From assembly GCF_009865385.1 (NCBI RefSeq), contig NZ_WWJT01000633.1:1-34526 (forward strand): a stretch of 34,526 bases of DNA, read 5' to 3'. The notes under the pieces are model-generated. The model worked only from the letters and a program-made list of their open reading frames with translations. It was not told the origin of the DNA and searched no databases. Below, piece by piece: positions 17,331 through 25,260 of the stretch. The translations under genes and the position numbers were made by a program. This stretch comes from Streptomyces sp. SID486 (GTDB lineage: Bacteria > Actinomycetota > Actinomycetes > Streptomycetales > Streptomycetaceae). How positions within the stretch are numbered: the stretch's first letter is position 1; every line of letters begins with the position of its first letter.

Positions 17331-17808
17331 AGTAGTCCTCCGCGTCATCGAGCGGATACCCGCGCGAATACCGCATCAGCGCCGAGTGCTTGTCCTCGCC
17401 GAGGAAATAACCGCCGGTGTGATGCAGGTAGAAGAACCGCGCGCTCTCGTCGATGAGGATCGTCCCGCCGTCGTACGTGTCGTGCGCGACGGGGAAGACC
17501 TTCTTTCCCAGCCCGTCCGAAAGGTCCTGGACGTCTTCGGCGGCGCCCGCGTACATGAGACGCGGAAGGAACATCACCGTGTCCTCGGGAGAGTCGTGCA
17601 GGGGGGCCACCAGCCCGACGTGCTCGCGCAGGAAGTCGAGAGCGGGCTGGATGACGTCGAGAACACCGCCGTCGTTGCGGAACGACACCTGGGCGCTCTC
17701 CGCCTCGGCTGCGGCGAGGTCGTCACACCGGCGCCCCGGGTACCAGCCGGCGTTCGCCAGCCAGGCGTCGACGGCCTCGGGCGAGTTCAGTACGGGCACA
17801 GATCTCAT
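17323..17808 (-). CDS. SUKH-3 family immunity protein
   Basis: A 161-residue soluble protein with the SUKH-3 signature AGWYPGRRCDD near residue 20. It also has ALDFLREHVGL, VFPVAHDTYDGGTILIDE and an aromatic FYLHHTGGYFLG segment. It starts 11 bases after the toxin stop, with GGAAGAGG next to the ATG, as expected for a cognate immunity gene. It most likely binds and blocks the C-terminal deaminase of the upstream toxin. The family role is established; the pairing is inferred from order. Confidence 0.75.
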   Translation of the reverse strand: MRSVPVLNSPEAVDAWLANAGWYPGRRCDDLAAAEAESAQVSFRNDGGVLDVIQPALDFLREHVGLVAPLHDSPEDTVMFLPRLMYAGAAEDVQDLSDGLGKKVFPVAHDTYDGGTILIDESARFFYLHHTGGYFLGEDKHSALMRYSRGYPLDDAEDYYV

Positions 17809-17819
17809 CCTCTTCCAGG

Positions 17820-19523
17820 TCAGACAGGTGTGACGCCGACGAGCGGCAGCATGCGCTCGCAGGAGGGGCAGGGCTTCTTGTAGTCGCCGTGCTTCACGAA
17901 GCCGGGCTTGTCCGGATTCATGTCGCCGGTCTGCCGCGTATGCACCAGTGCCCCGTCCATCACCCTCCTGACGTCGTCGGCGTTCCGTATGTCGACCCCG
18001 TCACGCTCCGAGATGGCATGCAGACGGTCCGATATCAGTGCCACCTCGGCGCACTTTCCGTGGCCGACGCCAAGATTCTCACCCTCGGCCGTCGCCTGTC
18101 GTTCGACGTCGTCCAGGACGGACTGGAGGGCGGGATGTACGTGCATGTGCGTCTGCGGATCCGGGTTCTGCGGATTCTTCTTCAGTTTCGACACACTGGA
18201 ATGTCCCGTCAGGACACCTTCGTGCAACAGGGCTCCGGAACATCCCTGCTTGATCCTGCCCTTGCCCAACACGGGCTGCCCGTCGGGCCCGTTGGGAGCC
18301 TTCTGCGCTTCGTCGGCCAGATCCCTCGCCTCCTGGACCAGCGCTCGGCGCTGGTCCTCCGGGCTGAGGTGATCGACCTGCATCGCGTCACGGCGGTAGT
18401 GCCGCATCTGACCTGCGCTTCTGCCGTGCCAGCCGGGCTGGGGGTCCATCCGCCGGGGACCGCCACCGCCGTTGCCGCCACCACCGCCACCGCCGCCGTT
18501 GCCGCCCCCGCCACCGCCGCCGCCGCCCGCCGCACCGCGCGTATCGCCCTCGGGCACGTGGACGCCGTCGGCCTGGCCGCCGACCTTGTGGTCGTTCTCC
18601 TTGTGGAGCCGGGAGGCGGCCTTCACGCGCTGCGGGATCTCGTCGCTGACGTGCTTGGCGGTACGGGTGACCGACCTGGTGGCAGCGCTGAGCGCCTTCT
18701 CCAGGGCGTGGTCGAATTCCTTGGTGAACCCGTCCCGGCCCTTGGTCCGGCCGAACGCGTGCTTCGCCTTCCCCAGGTGGAAGTGGGCGTTGCTGCCGAG
18801 GTCCCCGCCGTGGAGGGAGAGCTTGCCGGCGCCGTCCTCGAACTCGGCGTGGTCGACGCGGGTCCGCTTGACCGCACCGCCGCCACCGCCGCCGCCCGCG
18901 GAGTCGAGGGTCATGCCACCCGGGGTGCCGTGGCCTTTGCCGCCGGGGTTGAACGCCCCCTCGGCCAGATCGAGCGCCGTGTCGACGGCGAGCTCCTCCA
19001 GCTTCGCCGTGACCGGCTCGGCCAGCTTGGCGGCGATCTCCGCGAGGATCTCCTCGATCGCCTCCTTCACCAGCCGCTTGGCGATCTGCCGCATCAGGAT
19101 GACCTCACCGGCGGCAGCGGCGGCCGAAATGCCCAGCGTCACCCCGGACGCGGCCAGTTCGGCGACGATGGTCCCGGCGAGCACGCCCAGCTCGACTGCG
19201 GCCTTCGTCTTCATCGCGATGGTGATCTCGGCGATCCGGTCGCACACGAACGCGAACGTCCGTGCCACGTCCGGGATCTTCTCCAGGTGGCTGGTCTTCA
19301 CGTACGACCAGTGCTTCTGCATGGAGTCGACCGCCCAGCCCTCCGACGAGCTGAGGATCCGTGTGATCGCCTTGTGCGCGTTGCCGCCGTGGTCCTCGAA
19401 CTTGTCCGCGAACTCACGGAGCGCGTCGGCCATGTCCGTGTAGTCGTCCTCGTCGACGTTCGGCCAGTCGACCCCTGCGAGATCCAGTGCCCGGTCGACG
19501 ATGTCCGGCAGCACGATGCCCAT
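17820..19523 (-). CDS. WXG100-like polymorphic toxin with YwqJ-like deaminase tip
   Basis: A 567-residue modular toxin. Residues about 1-110 form a helical WXG100/ESAT-6-like export module (SSSEGWAVDSMQKHW), compatible with type VII (ESX) secretion, followed by amphipathic and Ala-rich helices to about 200. A disordered centre contains two glycine-rich stretches, near 215 and 340-365. The last 150 residues are a deaminase-fold domain with CAEVALISD near residue 480 and PCPSCERMLPLVGV at the end, the YwqJ-type zinc ligands and catalytic Glu. Upstream GGGGGAT serves as ribosome site for the ATG at 19523. The immunity gene follows directly. The fold assignment rests on motifs; the substrate (base, nucleotide or nucleic acid) is unknown. 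Confidence 0.75.
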   Translation of the reverse strand: MGIVLPDIVDRALDLAGVDWPNVDEDDYTDMADALREFADKFEDHGGNAHKAITRILSSSEGWAVDSMQKHWSYVKTSHLEKIPDVARTFAFVCDRIAEITIAMKTKAAVELGVLAGTIVAELAASGVTLGISAAAAAGEVILMRQIAKRLVKEAIEEILAEIAAKLAEPVTAKLEELAVDTALDLAEGAFNPGGKGHGTPGGMTLDSAGGGGGGGAVKRTRVDHAEFEDGAGKLSLHGGDLGSNAHFHLGKAKHAFGRTKGRDGFTKEFDHALEKALSAATRSVTRTAKHVSDEIPQRVKAASRLHKENDHKVGGQADGVHVPEGDTRGAAGGGGGGGGGNGGGGGGGGNGGGGPRRMDPQPGWHGRSAGQMRHYRRDAMQVDHLSPEDQRRALVQEARDLADEAQKAPNGPDGQPVLGKGRIKQGCSGALLHEGVLTGHSSVSKLKKNPQNPDPQTHMHVHPALQSVLDDVERQATAEGENLGVGHGKCAEVALISDRLHAISERDGVDIRNADDVRRVMDGALVHTRQTGDMNPDKPGFVKHGDYKKPCPSCERMLPLVGVTPV

Positions 19524-19699
19524 GTCCGCGATCCCCCGTGGTCTTCGGCAACAGCGAAGATCAGCTAAACACTTCGCCGGCGGCCGCCGCCAACCCGGGC
19601 GGGGCTCTTATTGCAGAGCCGGGACAACCGCTACAGGGTCATGAAGGTCGAAGCGGCACCCTCGACGCCCCCCACCCGCCGAAAAGCCCCCCGCCGGAC

Positions 19700-19760
19700 G
19701 GAGAACCCGCAGGCAGGGGGCTTGTTCGTGCGGGCTTACTTCTTCTTGCCCTGGGTCTTG
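19700..19760. other. Left attachment site (gpmA-tail copy)
   Basis: Identical to 30791-30851 except at 19714 and 19755. It includes a copy of the last gpmA codons (GKKK and stop, read leftward) and one arm of the gpmA terminator. The chromosomal flank at 19684-19691 still supplies a matching AAGCCCCC arm. This copy is cut off from the rest of gpmA. Confidence 0.85.
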
Positions 19761-20340
19761 TCGGGGATCTTGGTGAGCTGGGTTTCCCCTGCTCAGGAGC
19801 GGTGGGCTCGTGCGCCTGGTGGTCGTCGTTGGCCGTCATTGGCCACTGTCGAGCGGCCTCGGACGGCTCAGAGACGGCCAGCTTCGGCGCACTCGACTGG
19901 CGGCCAGCACCTGCGATGCGCCCCGTCTGAACCTCCGCCGACGCCAGTCAGCCACGACGGCGAGTGCGCCGACCGACCGCGCACTCGTATGCCTCGTTGC
20001 GCCCCCGCCGGCCTCCACCGCGTTGCTGGTGCTATCGCAGAGCGAGCCGCGACGGCTGGCCCGTGACGACGATACCGAAGCCCTCAGCTTGGGAAGCTGA
20101 GGTCGTTGGAGGGCTCCTCAAGCGCTGACCTGCGCAGACGGCTGCGACTGGGTCCCCTCCGGCTTACCTATTTCCCCGTCACTCCCCGCAGCTCCCCGCT
20201 CGATCTGGTGCGGTTGTGGTGCGCTTCGCTGTTACTCACCGTCCCTGGGCTTGGGGTAACACTGTCACGGTCGGGCCCTCCTACGTGGCGTACCGGTGGG
20301 ACGATCACGTCATCTTTCGTGTCGATTGGGGAGCGGGTGC
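19761..20340. other. Left end of the element, no gene seen
   Basis: About 580 bases without a supported gene. At 20083-20101 there is a perfect 8-bp hairpin, CTCAGCTT GGG AAGCTGAG. Read on the minus strand it looks like the anticodon arm of tRNA-Gly(CCC), but the D- and T-arms are absent. It could be an old attachment-site scar or a simple hairpin. Confidence 0.35.
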
Positions 20341-21123
20341 ATGGCGCGCCACTTCGTAGAACTGGACGGCAGGGCCGAGGAGAACTTGCAACGGGCTGCC
20401 ACTCGCTTGCACATGTCCGTCCATCAGTTGCTCGCCGAGTTGGCTGGCCGTGTCGCGGTAATAGACGGACAACTCCGGTTAGGCGCTCCGGCTCGCGGGG
20501 CACCAGCCTCAGTGCCGCAACTCAGGTGCGGGGTTCTCTACCTGGCGAATAGGAAGAAGACGCCCACTCGCATCATTGACCTGCTCCAACGGCTCGACGC
20601 GGAGGCTATTCGCCGTTCATGTGGTAACGATCCCAGTCCCATCAGGGAAGCCCTGGTCGATGACGTCGACATACTTATCGTCCTCTGGGGACTCGGAAGG
20701 GGCCGGGACAACCGGCTCGGGCTCAAGCTGAGCTCGATACTGGGCGCAAGCGACCGGATCCATGCTCGACTGATCGTGATCGTGCAGCGACGCTACCTCT
20801 CCACTGCCCCGACAGCAGACGTGTGCAGCGAGTTGGCTCCCTGGCTAGCCAGGCCGGCGTCCGTCCTCACCGGACACGACGATGACGACGCGTTGAACAA
20901 CGCCTTCGAACAGCTCTCAGAAGTGTTGCAACGCGTCGTCCCGGGTGGGGCCGCTGCCTTGCGTCACGACCGCCTGACTGTCTCCTTGGACGGGTTGCTG
21001 TCTGACGGCCAGGACCGCCTCGGAGGGTGGCGACTGACGCAACTGCGCCCATGCACCTCAGCCGTCGCGCACAAGAATGATCAAGGTCACCGAATTATCC
21101 GCAATATCATTCCCGATGAATGA
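20341..21123 (+). CDS. Hypothetical protein, element left arm
   Basis: A 260-residue soluble protein I do not recognise. The first 40 residues (MARHFVELDGRAEENLQRAA, then RLHMSVHQLLAELAGRV) look like a small helical DNA-binding or coiled region. The middle, ILIVLWGLGRGRDNRLGLKL and IHARLIVIVQRRYL, has alternating beta-like hydrophobic segments. The ATG follows GGGAGCGGG. Codon use is less G/C-biased than in the chromosome genes. It lies left of the tRNA-Arg half, so it may have arrived separately from the pSAM2-like core. Confidence 0.55.
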   Translation: MARHFVELDGRAEENLQRAATRLHMSVHQLLAELAGRVAVIDGQLRLGAPARGAPASVPQLRCGVLYLANRKKTPTRIIDLLQRLDAEAIRRSCGNDPSPIREALVDDVDILIVLWGLGRGRDNRLGLKLSSILGASDRIHARLIVIVQRRYLSTAPTADVCSELAPWLARPASVLTGHDDDDALNNAFEQLSEVLQRVVPGGAAALRHDRLTVSLDGLLSDGQDRLGGWRLTQLRPCTSAVAHKNDQGHRIIRNIIPDE

Positions 21124-21151
21124 GCCTTGCTTGCTCTCTACGGTCTTGTCC

Positions 21152-21322
21152 ATGGAGACCTTCGAAGCAACGGTCATGCTTGCTCTGCTTTGCACTGTCG
21201 TCCTGGTGGCGTGCGGCCACCCGGATCCTCGTGTCCGTGCTGACGCGCGTTCTGTTCTCTCCGCGCTGCTTCAGCCCTTCGACCAGCTAGTCAAGGGGGT
21301 GTTGGATGTGTGGCGCCGCTGA
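21152..21322 (+). CDS. Possible small membrane protein
   Basis: A 56-residue frame with one membrane segment (TVMLALLCTVVLVACG) and a basic C-terminal tail. The ribosome site is weak. An in-frame start at 21077 would lengthen it and overlap the previous gene. Plausible but unproven. Confidence 0.35.
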   Translation: METFEATVMLALLCTVVLVACGHPDPRVRADARSVLSALLQPFDQLVKGVLDVWRR

Positions 21323-21573
21323 TACTCAAGCCTTCGCGTCAGACGCCGGCGCGACACTCGTCACGGCACTGCCATCCTCCTCACGGTTGCCGGAGTCGTG
21401 CTCAGTGTTGTGATGAAGGTCGTCGGTCGCCCCCAAATCAGCGTCACTGTGGACATACGCGACATCGTCGAGGGCCCACAGCATGAGGCCATGAGCCACA
21501 TGGATCGCCCACTGTGGAGACCCCTGGTCGTCTGTGACCGCCCGCACTGATGAGTCAGAAGCAGATGTCAAAG

Positions 21574-21599
21574 GCCCCGGACCGTGATCGGTCCGGGGC
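21574..21599 (-). terminator. tRNA-type terminator
   Basis: A perfect 11-bp stem, GCCCCGGACCG with its complement, around a TGAT loop. It lies directly downstream of the tRNA-Arg half read on the minus strand, with a CCTTTG flank, and looks like that tRNA's original terminator. Confidence 0.8.
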
Positions 21600-21610
21600 T
21601 CTTTCCTGGG

Positions 21611-21651
21611 TGCCCCGGCAGGATTCGAACCTGCGACACCCGCTTTAGGAG
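21611..21651 (-). pseudogene. 3' half of tRNA-Arg(CCT), relic attachment site
   Basis: Read on the minus strand this gives an anticodon loop with CCT (CTCCTAA), the 3' anticodon stem, a variable loop, a complete T-arm (GCAGG TTCGAAT CCTGC) and the 3' acceptor strand CGGGGCA. The D-arm and 5' acceptor strand are missing; sequence beyond 21651 is unrelated. Half-tRNAs of this kind are left at one end of elements that integrate in tRNA genes. It cannot make a functional tRNA. Confidence 0.8.
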
Positions 21652-21768
21652 TTCGATCCGAGGCGTCTCCCTGGCCGTCAAGCCAACTGGACAGGTTCCG
21701 TCGAGAAGCGCGCCCGACCGCTGCTGTCTGCTGTCGTTGATGTCAAACTTGGATGTCAGCGAGCGTCG

Positions 21769-22155
21769 CTACCACCCTCCGCCGAACAGCGGTTGCAAGG
21801 TGGCCGCAATGCCCGACGTCACCGCGAGGATGCCGCCGAGGCTTGCCAGTGTGGTGGTCGCGTTCTGAAACAGCTCTTGCCTGAGCCTTGCCCATCGAGC
21901 GCTCCAGAAGATCATCTTGATCTTCTGCCACTTGTGCTGGCGAAGGTGACAGCCCATAAGGACTCCGTGACTGTTGTTGCGGCAGGTGCCGCCACGTCCC
22001 TCGGCTCCGCACCAGACGGGCACGTTGAAGAAGAAGTAGAAGGCGCTGACCCCGGACAGGACCAGGAGCACGACCGGTCCGAAGTCGAAGGTCAACCAGC
22101 CCGCGATCAGCACCGCGAAGACGATCCAACCCCAATAGTTCCCGAATCCCCTCAT
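21769..22155 (-). CDS. Hypothetical membrane protein
   Basis: A 128-residue protein with two N-terminal membrane segments (WIVFAVLIAGWLTF and VVLLVLSGVSAFYFFF). A Cys/His-containing loop (WCGAEGRGGTC, then GCHLRQHKWQK) follows that could bind metal, then a cytosolic tail ending in GGILAVTSGIAATLQ, perhaps a third segment. The start at 22155 lacks a clear ribosome site. I do not recognise the family; composition and hydrophobic pattern argue for a real gene. Confidence 0.6.
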   Translation of the reverse strand: MRGFGNYWGWIVFAVLIAGWLTFDFGPVVLLVLSGVSAFYFFFNVPVWCGAEGRGGTCRNNSHGVLMGCHLRQHKWQKIKMIFWSARWARLRQELFQNATTTLASLGGILAVTSGIAATLQPLFGGGW

Positions 22156-22518
22156 GCGCGTTCATGATTCGGATCCGTCGGCTCCGAGGGGGCGGCGCGG
22201 TGGGGGCGCACGATAGCAAGCTGGTGCGCCAGGCGAGGCCCGCTGTTTGGCCGGCCCCGAGCAGCCGATCTACGGACCATCGGTCCTGTCGACCAGCAGG
22301 AAAACCCGAAAACAGCGCATCTCGATCCCATGGAACCGTTGTTGACCATGGTCGGTGTGTGACACGGCCGTGTACGCCCCCTGATCTGGGCCTGTCGCAC
22401 CTTCTTGCGCAACTGGGTGACACCAAGCGCCGAGGCCGTGCACAATGTTGCTACTTGGCAGCAGCGCGACTCCCTGCGTCCACCGCCCCGAAGTGGGCAT
22501 GACTTGAGGGAGTCCGTA
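22156..22518. other. Gap without recognised gene
   Basis: 363 bases between the leftward membrane protein and the rightward microprotein gene. Open frames here lack a ribosome site and recognisable features. It presumably holds both promoters. Confidence 0.3.
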
Positions 22519-22578
22519 ATGGAACCGATTTTCCTGCTGCTCATCGCGCTTGTCTTGATGATTGCGCGTGAGAGGTAG
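22519..22578 (+). CDS. 19-residue single-pass membrane microprotein
   Basis: A tiny frame, ATG to TAG, encodes MEPIFLLLIALVLMIARER: one hydrophobic helix with a basic C-terminus. GAGGGAG lies eight bases before the ATG, and a bidirectional hairpin terminator follows 16 bases after the stop. These signals make translation plausible. The topology resembles small type I toxin-like or regulatory membrane peptides, but nothing in the sequence shows function. Confidence 0.5.
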   Translation: MEPIFLLLIALVLMIARER

Positions 22579-22594
22579 TTAAGTCGCGCCAAGT

Positions 22595-22621
22595 ATCGAG
22601 GGCCCCCTGTGGGTCCTCGAT
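22595..22621. terminator. Bidirectional terminator
   Basis: ATCGAGGGCCC and GGGTCCTCGAT arms (one G-T mismatch position) around CCTGT, followed by TTTATTT on the plus strand. It separates the rightward microprotein gene from the leftward membrane protein gene. Confidence 0.8.
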
Positions 22622-23395
22622 TTATTTCCCGAAAACATCACTGGCGGCAGAAACTAGGGTGCCGATTGTGGCCAAAGCTGCTACCGGGATACCGATTGCG
22701 GCGATCTTCTCCGAGGTGGTAAGGCGTGCCCACCAAGCGCCTGCAGGAATCGATCCATCAACCAGCAGGCGCGCCCTAGATGCCCTTTCTTTGAACACCT
22801 TGAAGAGAACACCCAAGACGCCAACAGCCAGCATCGCGCCAATCGCCGCGTTTATATACACCTGATTGCCGCGCGCGGCTTGTGCCTTCTTTATGCATTC
22901 CTCTGCCGATTCGACATGCCCTCCGTGCGTCAACCAAAAATAACCAAAGATGCAGAAGAATGCCAGAAATGCCAAGGATACCTTCATTTCATACTTGGGT
23001 GAACTCGTAGCCGCGCCGTGAGCGGTCAGGAAGGCCTCTAGTCTTGCTGTTTGACCATATACCCACGTCGAGTCCGCGCCGGCAACATTCAGCTCCGCGC
23101 GCTCTTTGTCAAGCGTGATGGTTACGGATCGCTCCCCTGAAGGGGTTTCCGCTTTGAGGGAGATATTGGTCCAATCGTGGCCGACTTCCGGCGTGCCAGT
23201 TCTAACAGCCGCCACTAGCTCCGTAAGGGTCGCCTCCCAATATCGCGTGTTGCTCGCAATGGTGGAAATTTGGACTCCGCCGGGTGATATCCCGTCGGAA
23301 GCCACAGCGAACAGATGATCCAGATCATCGCGACCGAGTCGACATTGGTAATAGACCTTGCGAAGGTCCGTCTGCTGGTTTGATGACGCCGCCAT
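22622..23395 (-). CDS. Hypothetical membrane protein
   Basis: A 257-residue protein: a soluble N-terminal domain of about 135 residues (YYQCRLGRDDLDHLF, then SVTITLDKERAELNV) followed by three predicted membrane segments in the C-terminal half (VSLAFLAFFCIFGYFWL, AAIGAMLAVGVLGVLF and IAAIGIPVAALATIGTL). I do not recognise the family. Base composition is clearly lower in GC than the chromosome genes, indicating recent transfer. No enzymatic motif is visible. Confidence 0.65.
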   Translation of the reverse strand: MAASSNQQTDLRKVYYQCRLGRDDLDHLFAVASDGISPGGVQISTIASNTRYWEATLTELVAAVRTGTPEVGHDWTNISLKAETPSGERSVTITLDKERAELNVAGADSTWVYGQTARLEAFLTAHGAATSSPKYEMKVSLAFLAFFCIFGYFWLTHGGHVESAEECIKKAQAARGNQVYINAAIGAMLAVGVLGVLFKVFKERASRARLLVDGSIPAGAWWARLTTSEKIAAIGIPVAALATIGTLVSAASDVFGK

Positions 23396-23858
23396 ACGAG
23401 TGATGATGCCGCGAGACAGGAGGCACTGTGGGCCTTTTGATCGATTCGCTACAAAGAACAGTCACCTTGCTCGCGTAGGGCTGCGGGGTCTCAATGCCCG
23501 AGTCAAGGGCGACGTGCGGCGACCGATGGTGTGCACGGCGCCCGGCCTGAGCCGAGGCTTTGAGGCCTCGCCTCATCCTTATCAGGTCAATCGCGGAGCG
23601 TCTGCGCGGTGGGGACAACCGCTGCCTACCTAGATGCGCAGGCCGCTACCGTTCCTGGCTGACCACCGACGTTCGCAGCAAGCGGTAGCGCTCGCCTAGG
23701 GCAAGAGTTTGACTGGCACAAGGTTGGCGGAGCTCAAGAATTGTGAAGCGCCAGTGCCCCCGGGGGACCAGCTCCACAGGGGCACTGGCCAACTTCGGCA
23801 CCACCGCCTCTCGATACGACTGCGGGCAGGCAGGCCGCCGAGGACTTCGCACCAGAGA
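23396..23858. other. Gap with a terminator hairpin, no gene
   Basis: 463 bases without a supported gene. A strong hairpin, GCCAGTGCCCC (23750-23760) with its complement at 23779-23789, lies about 70 bases after the stop of the leftward gene to the right and probably terminates it. Confidence 0.5.
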
Positions 23859-24728
23859 TTAGGGGCAGTTCCTCTGGAGATCGTCAGTAAGCATCTCAAC
23901 GAATTCAGAGATTCTCTGGAGAGTGGGCACGACAGGCCGCCCTTCTGGAAGGGCGAAGTATGGAACGGCGCTTCCGATGTTTTCAATCTCTGCCTGCTGG
24001 CCCCAAAGCGGAGCAAGGATCCTCACTACCTCCTCACCGGACTCCATCCTGTGCGACGAGTGCGAGAAATCGAGACGTTCGGCTCCAGGGTCTGGATCAC
24101 CAACTCGATCAGGCAGGAAATCGAAATCACCGGACTCATTTCGTCGCACCCATGGAGGCAGGCCAATACGAGTCGGTATCGTCTCGAACTGGTTCGGCTG
24201 AAGTTCAACGTGCACCAGCATCCGATGCTTATCGGAGTTTGAGAGCTCAGTCAGAAGATCCAATTGATGGATGTACGGTCCGGTCCACCCATCTGGACGC
24301 CCATTTATTCCACGGCAAGGCTGATACTCGTGCATTCGACCCCATGCCGCAGTTGCAAATATGCCGGGCGTCTTGTGCTGCTGACCCGTTACCGCGTTAC
24401 ACAAGACGAAATAAACATCTTTGGGTTTAGCGGGGATGCCCTGAGCATGCGCACAGGCGTACTGCCACGCCAAGTGATCCAGGCTACACCGAAGGTTGTT
24501 AACTACGTCACCCACACCGAGGCTAACCTCCTCGAGGATGGGCTCATAGTCGGGAATTGATTCAATCCGGACGATGTGATATCCGCTTCCCAAATCCAGC
24601 TCGGCACGCAACGGGGCCCGACTACTTGGACTCTCCCGAAAACCTTCAATCAGAGTATTCAACTCTTCGGTCAGCTTCACCGCGCGATTAAGTTTCGCCC
24701 GAGAAGACCTGAGATCAATAGTAGCCAT
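23859..24728 (-). CDS. Conserved hypothetical protein
   Basis: A 289-residue soluble protein. The segment VGDVVNNLRCSLDHLAWQ near residue 75-95 resembles a widespread bacterial family of unknown function in which a helix carrying NLRxxLDHLAW is conserved. A later ELSNSDKHRM (near residue 165) is also typical, so its Asp/His residues may form a shared site. The ATG at 24728 has GGAAAG upstream. GC is lower than in flanking chromosome. It is accessory cargo of the element; the function is unknown. Confidence 0.65.
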   Translation of the reverse strand: MATIDLRSSRAKLNRAVKLTEELNTLIEGFRESPSSRAPLRAELDLGSGYHIVRIESIPDYEPILEEVSLGVGDVVNNLRCSLDHLAWQYACAHAQGIPAKPKDVYFVLCNAVTGQQHKTPGIFATAAWGRMHEYQPCRGINGRPDGWTGPYIHQLDLLTELSNSDKHRMLVHVELQPNQFETIPTRIGLPPWVRRNESGDFDFLPDRVGDPDPGAERLDFSHSSHRMESGEEVVRILAPLWGQQAEIENIGSAVPYFALPEGRPVVPTLQRISEFVEMLTDDLQRNCP

Positions 24729-25260
24729 GGCTTTCCGATCCGACGATCCAACTCTCCAGGAGTGTAGGACCAAAGACGCAAACACGCCCCGCTTTTTCTC
24801 ACCCCCGGCGGAGAGGCGGGCAGAGTGACGCAAGCACGCGGCCGCTTCCATCAACCACTACTCACCCCAGCTCCCATCCCGTCTGCCGTCGACCCACACA
24901 TCGTGGAGCGGGCGTGGTTCCTGGCGTCCAGGTGGAACGCGCGACTGTACGAACGACCTGGACGCCAGGGGCCGCGTCCGCTCGGCTTTGCCTGGATCGA
25001 TGGCAGACGGGATGGGAGCATCCCCACCCCACCATCTACGGGCCGGCACTCGCGAACGGCGCCCCTGCCATCCTGGAGCCAGAGCGCCCCCGCCGGAGGC
25101 ATGTCCTTGACCTGCGGGTGACTTCCTTGCATCTGCTCCCTGCACGTAGCGCGCCGCCGGGCGCGGCCAGCCGGGGCGGAGACAGGAGGCAGGCCGCGCC
25201 GCAGAGGCGGCGCGCGCCCGCGCCGTGCGCGGGCCTTGAACCAGTAGAGAAAGTTGTAAC
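24729..25260. other. Structured non-coding region
   Basis: About 530 bases with no supported gene but dense self-complementarity. There is a 64-bp imperfect inverted repeat (24870-25019) and further GC hairpins at about 25149-25235, including a GCCCGCGC/GCGCGGGC stem and a GCGCGCCGCC/GGCGGCGCGC pair. Confidence 0.5.
24870..25019. repeat. 64-bp inverted repeat with 22-bp loop
   Basis: The left arm 24870-24933 and right arm 24956-25019 are equal in length and match at about 52 of 64 positions without gaps. The ends are nearly perfect (GCTCCCATCCCGTCTGCC and CCTGGCGTCCAGGT). It would fold into a long hairpin. Confidence 0.85.

Noticed and set aside
17889..19568. Long plus-strand frames opposite the toxin gene
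   Set aside because: They mirror the glycine linker as proline or alanine runs and have no ribosome site; the minus-strand toxin shows real domain motifs.
21326..21571. 81-codon minus-strand frame
   Set aside because: No ribosome site or recognisable pattern; it overlaps the region beside the tRNA relic.
21584..21868. Plus-strand frame reading GCPGRIRTCDTRFR
   Set aside because: It is translation of the antisense of a tRNA-Arg half and a terminator, a common annotation artefact.
23646..23852. 68-codon minus-strand frame ending LGERYRLLRTSVVSQER
   Set aside because: It spans the terminator hairpin at 23750-23789 and lacks a ribosome site; at best a gene remnant that cannot be supported.
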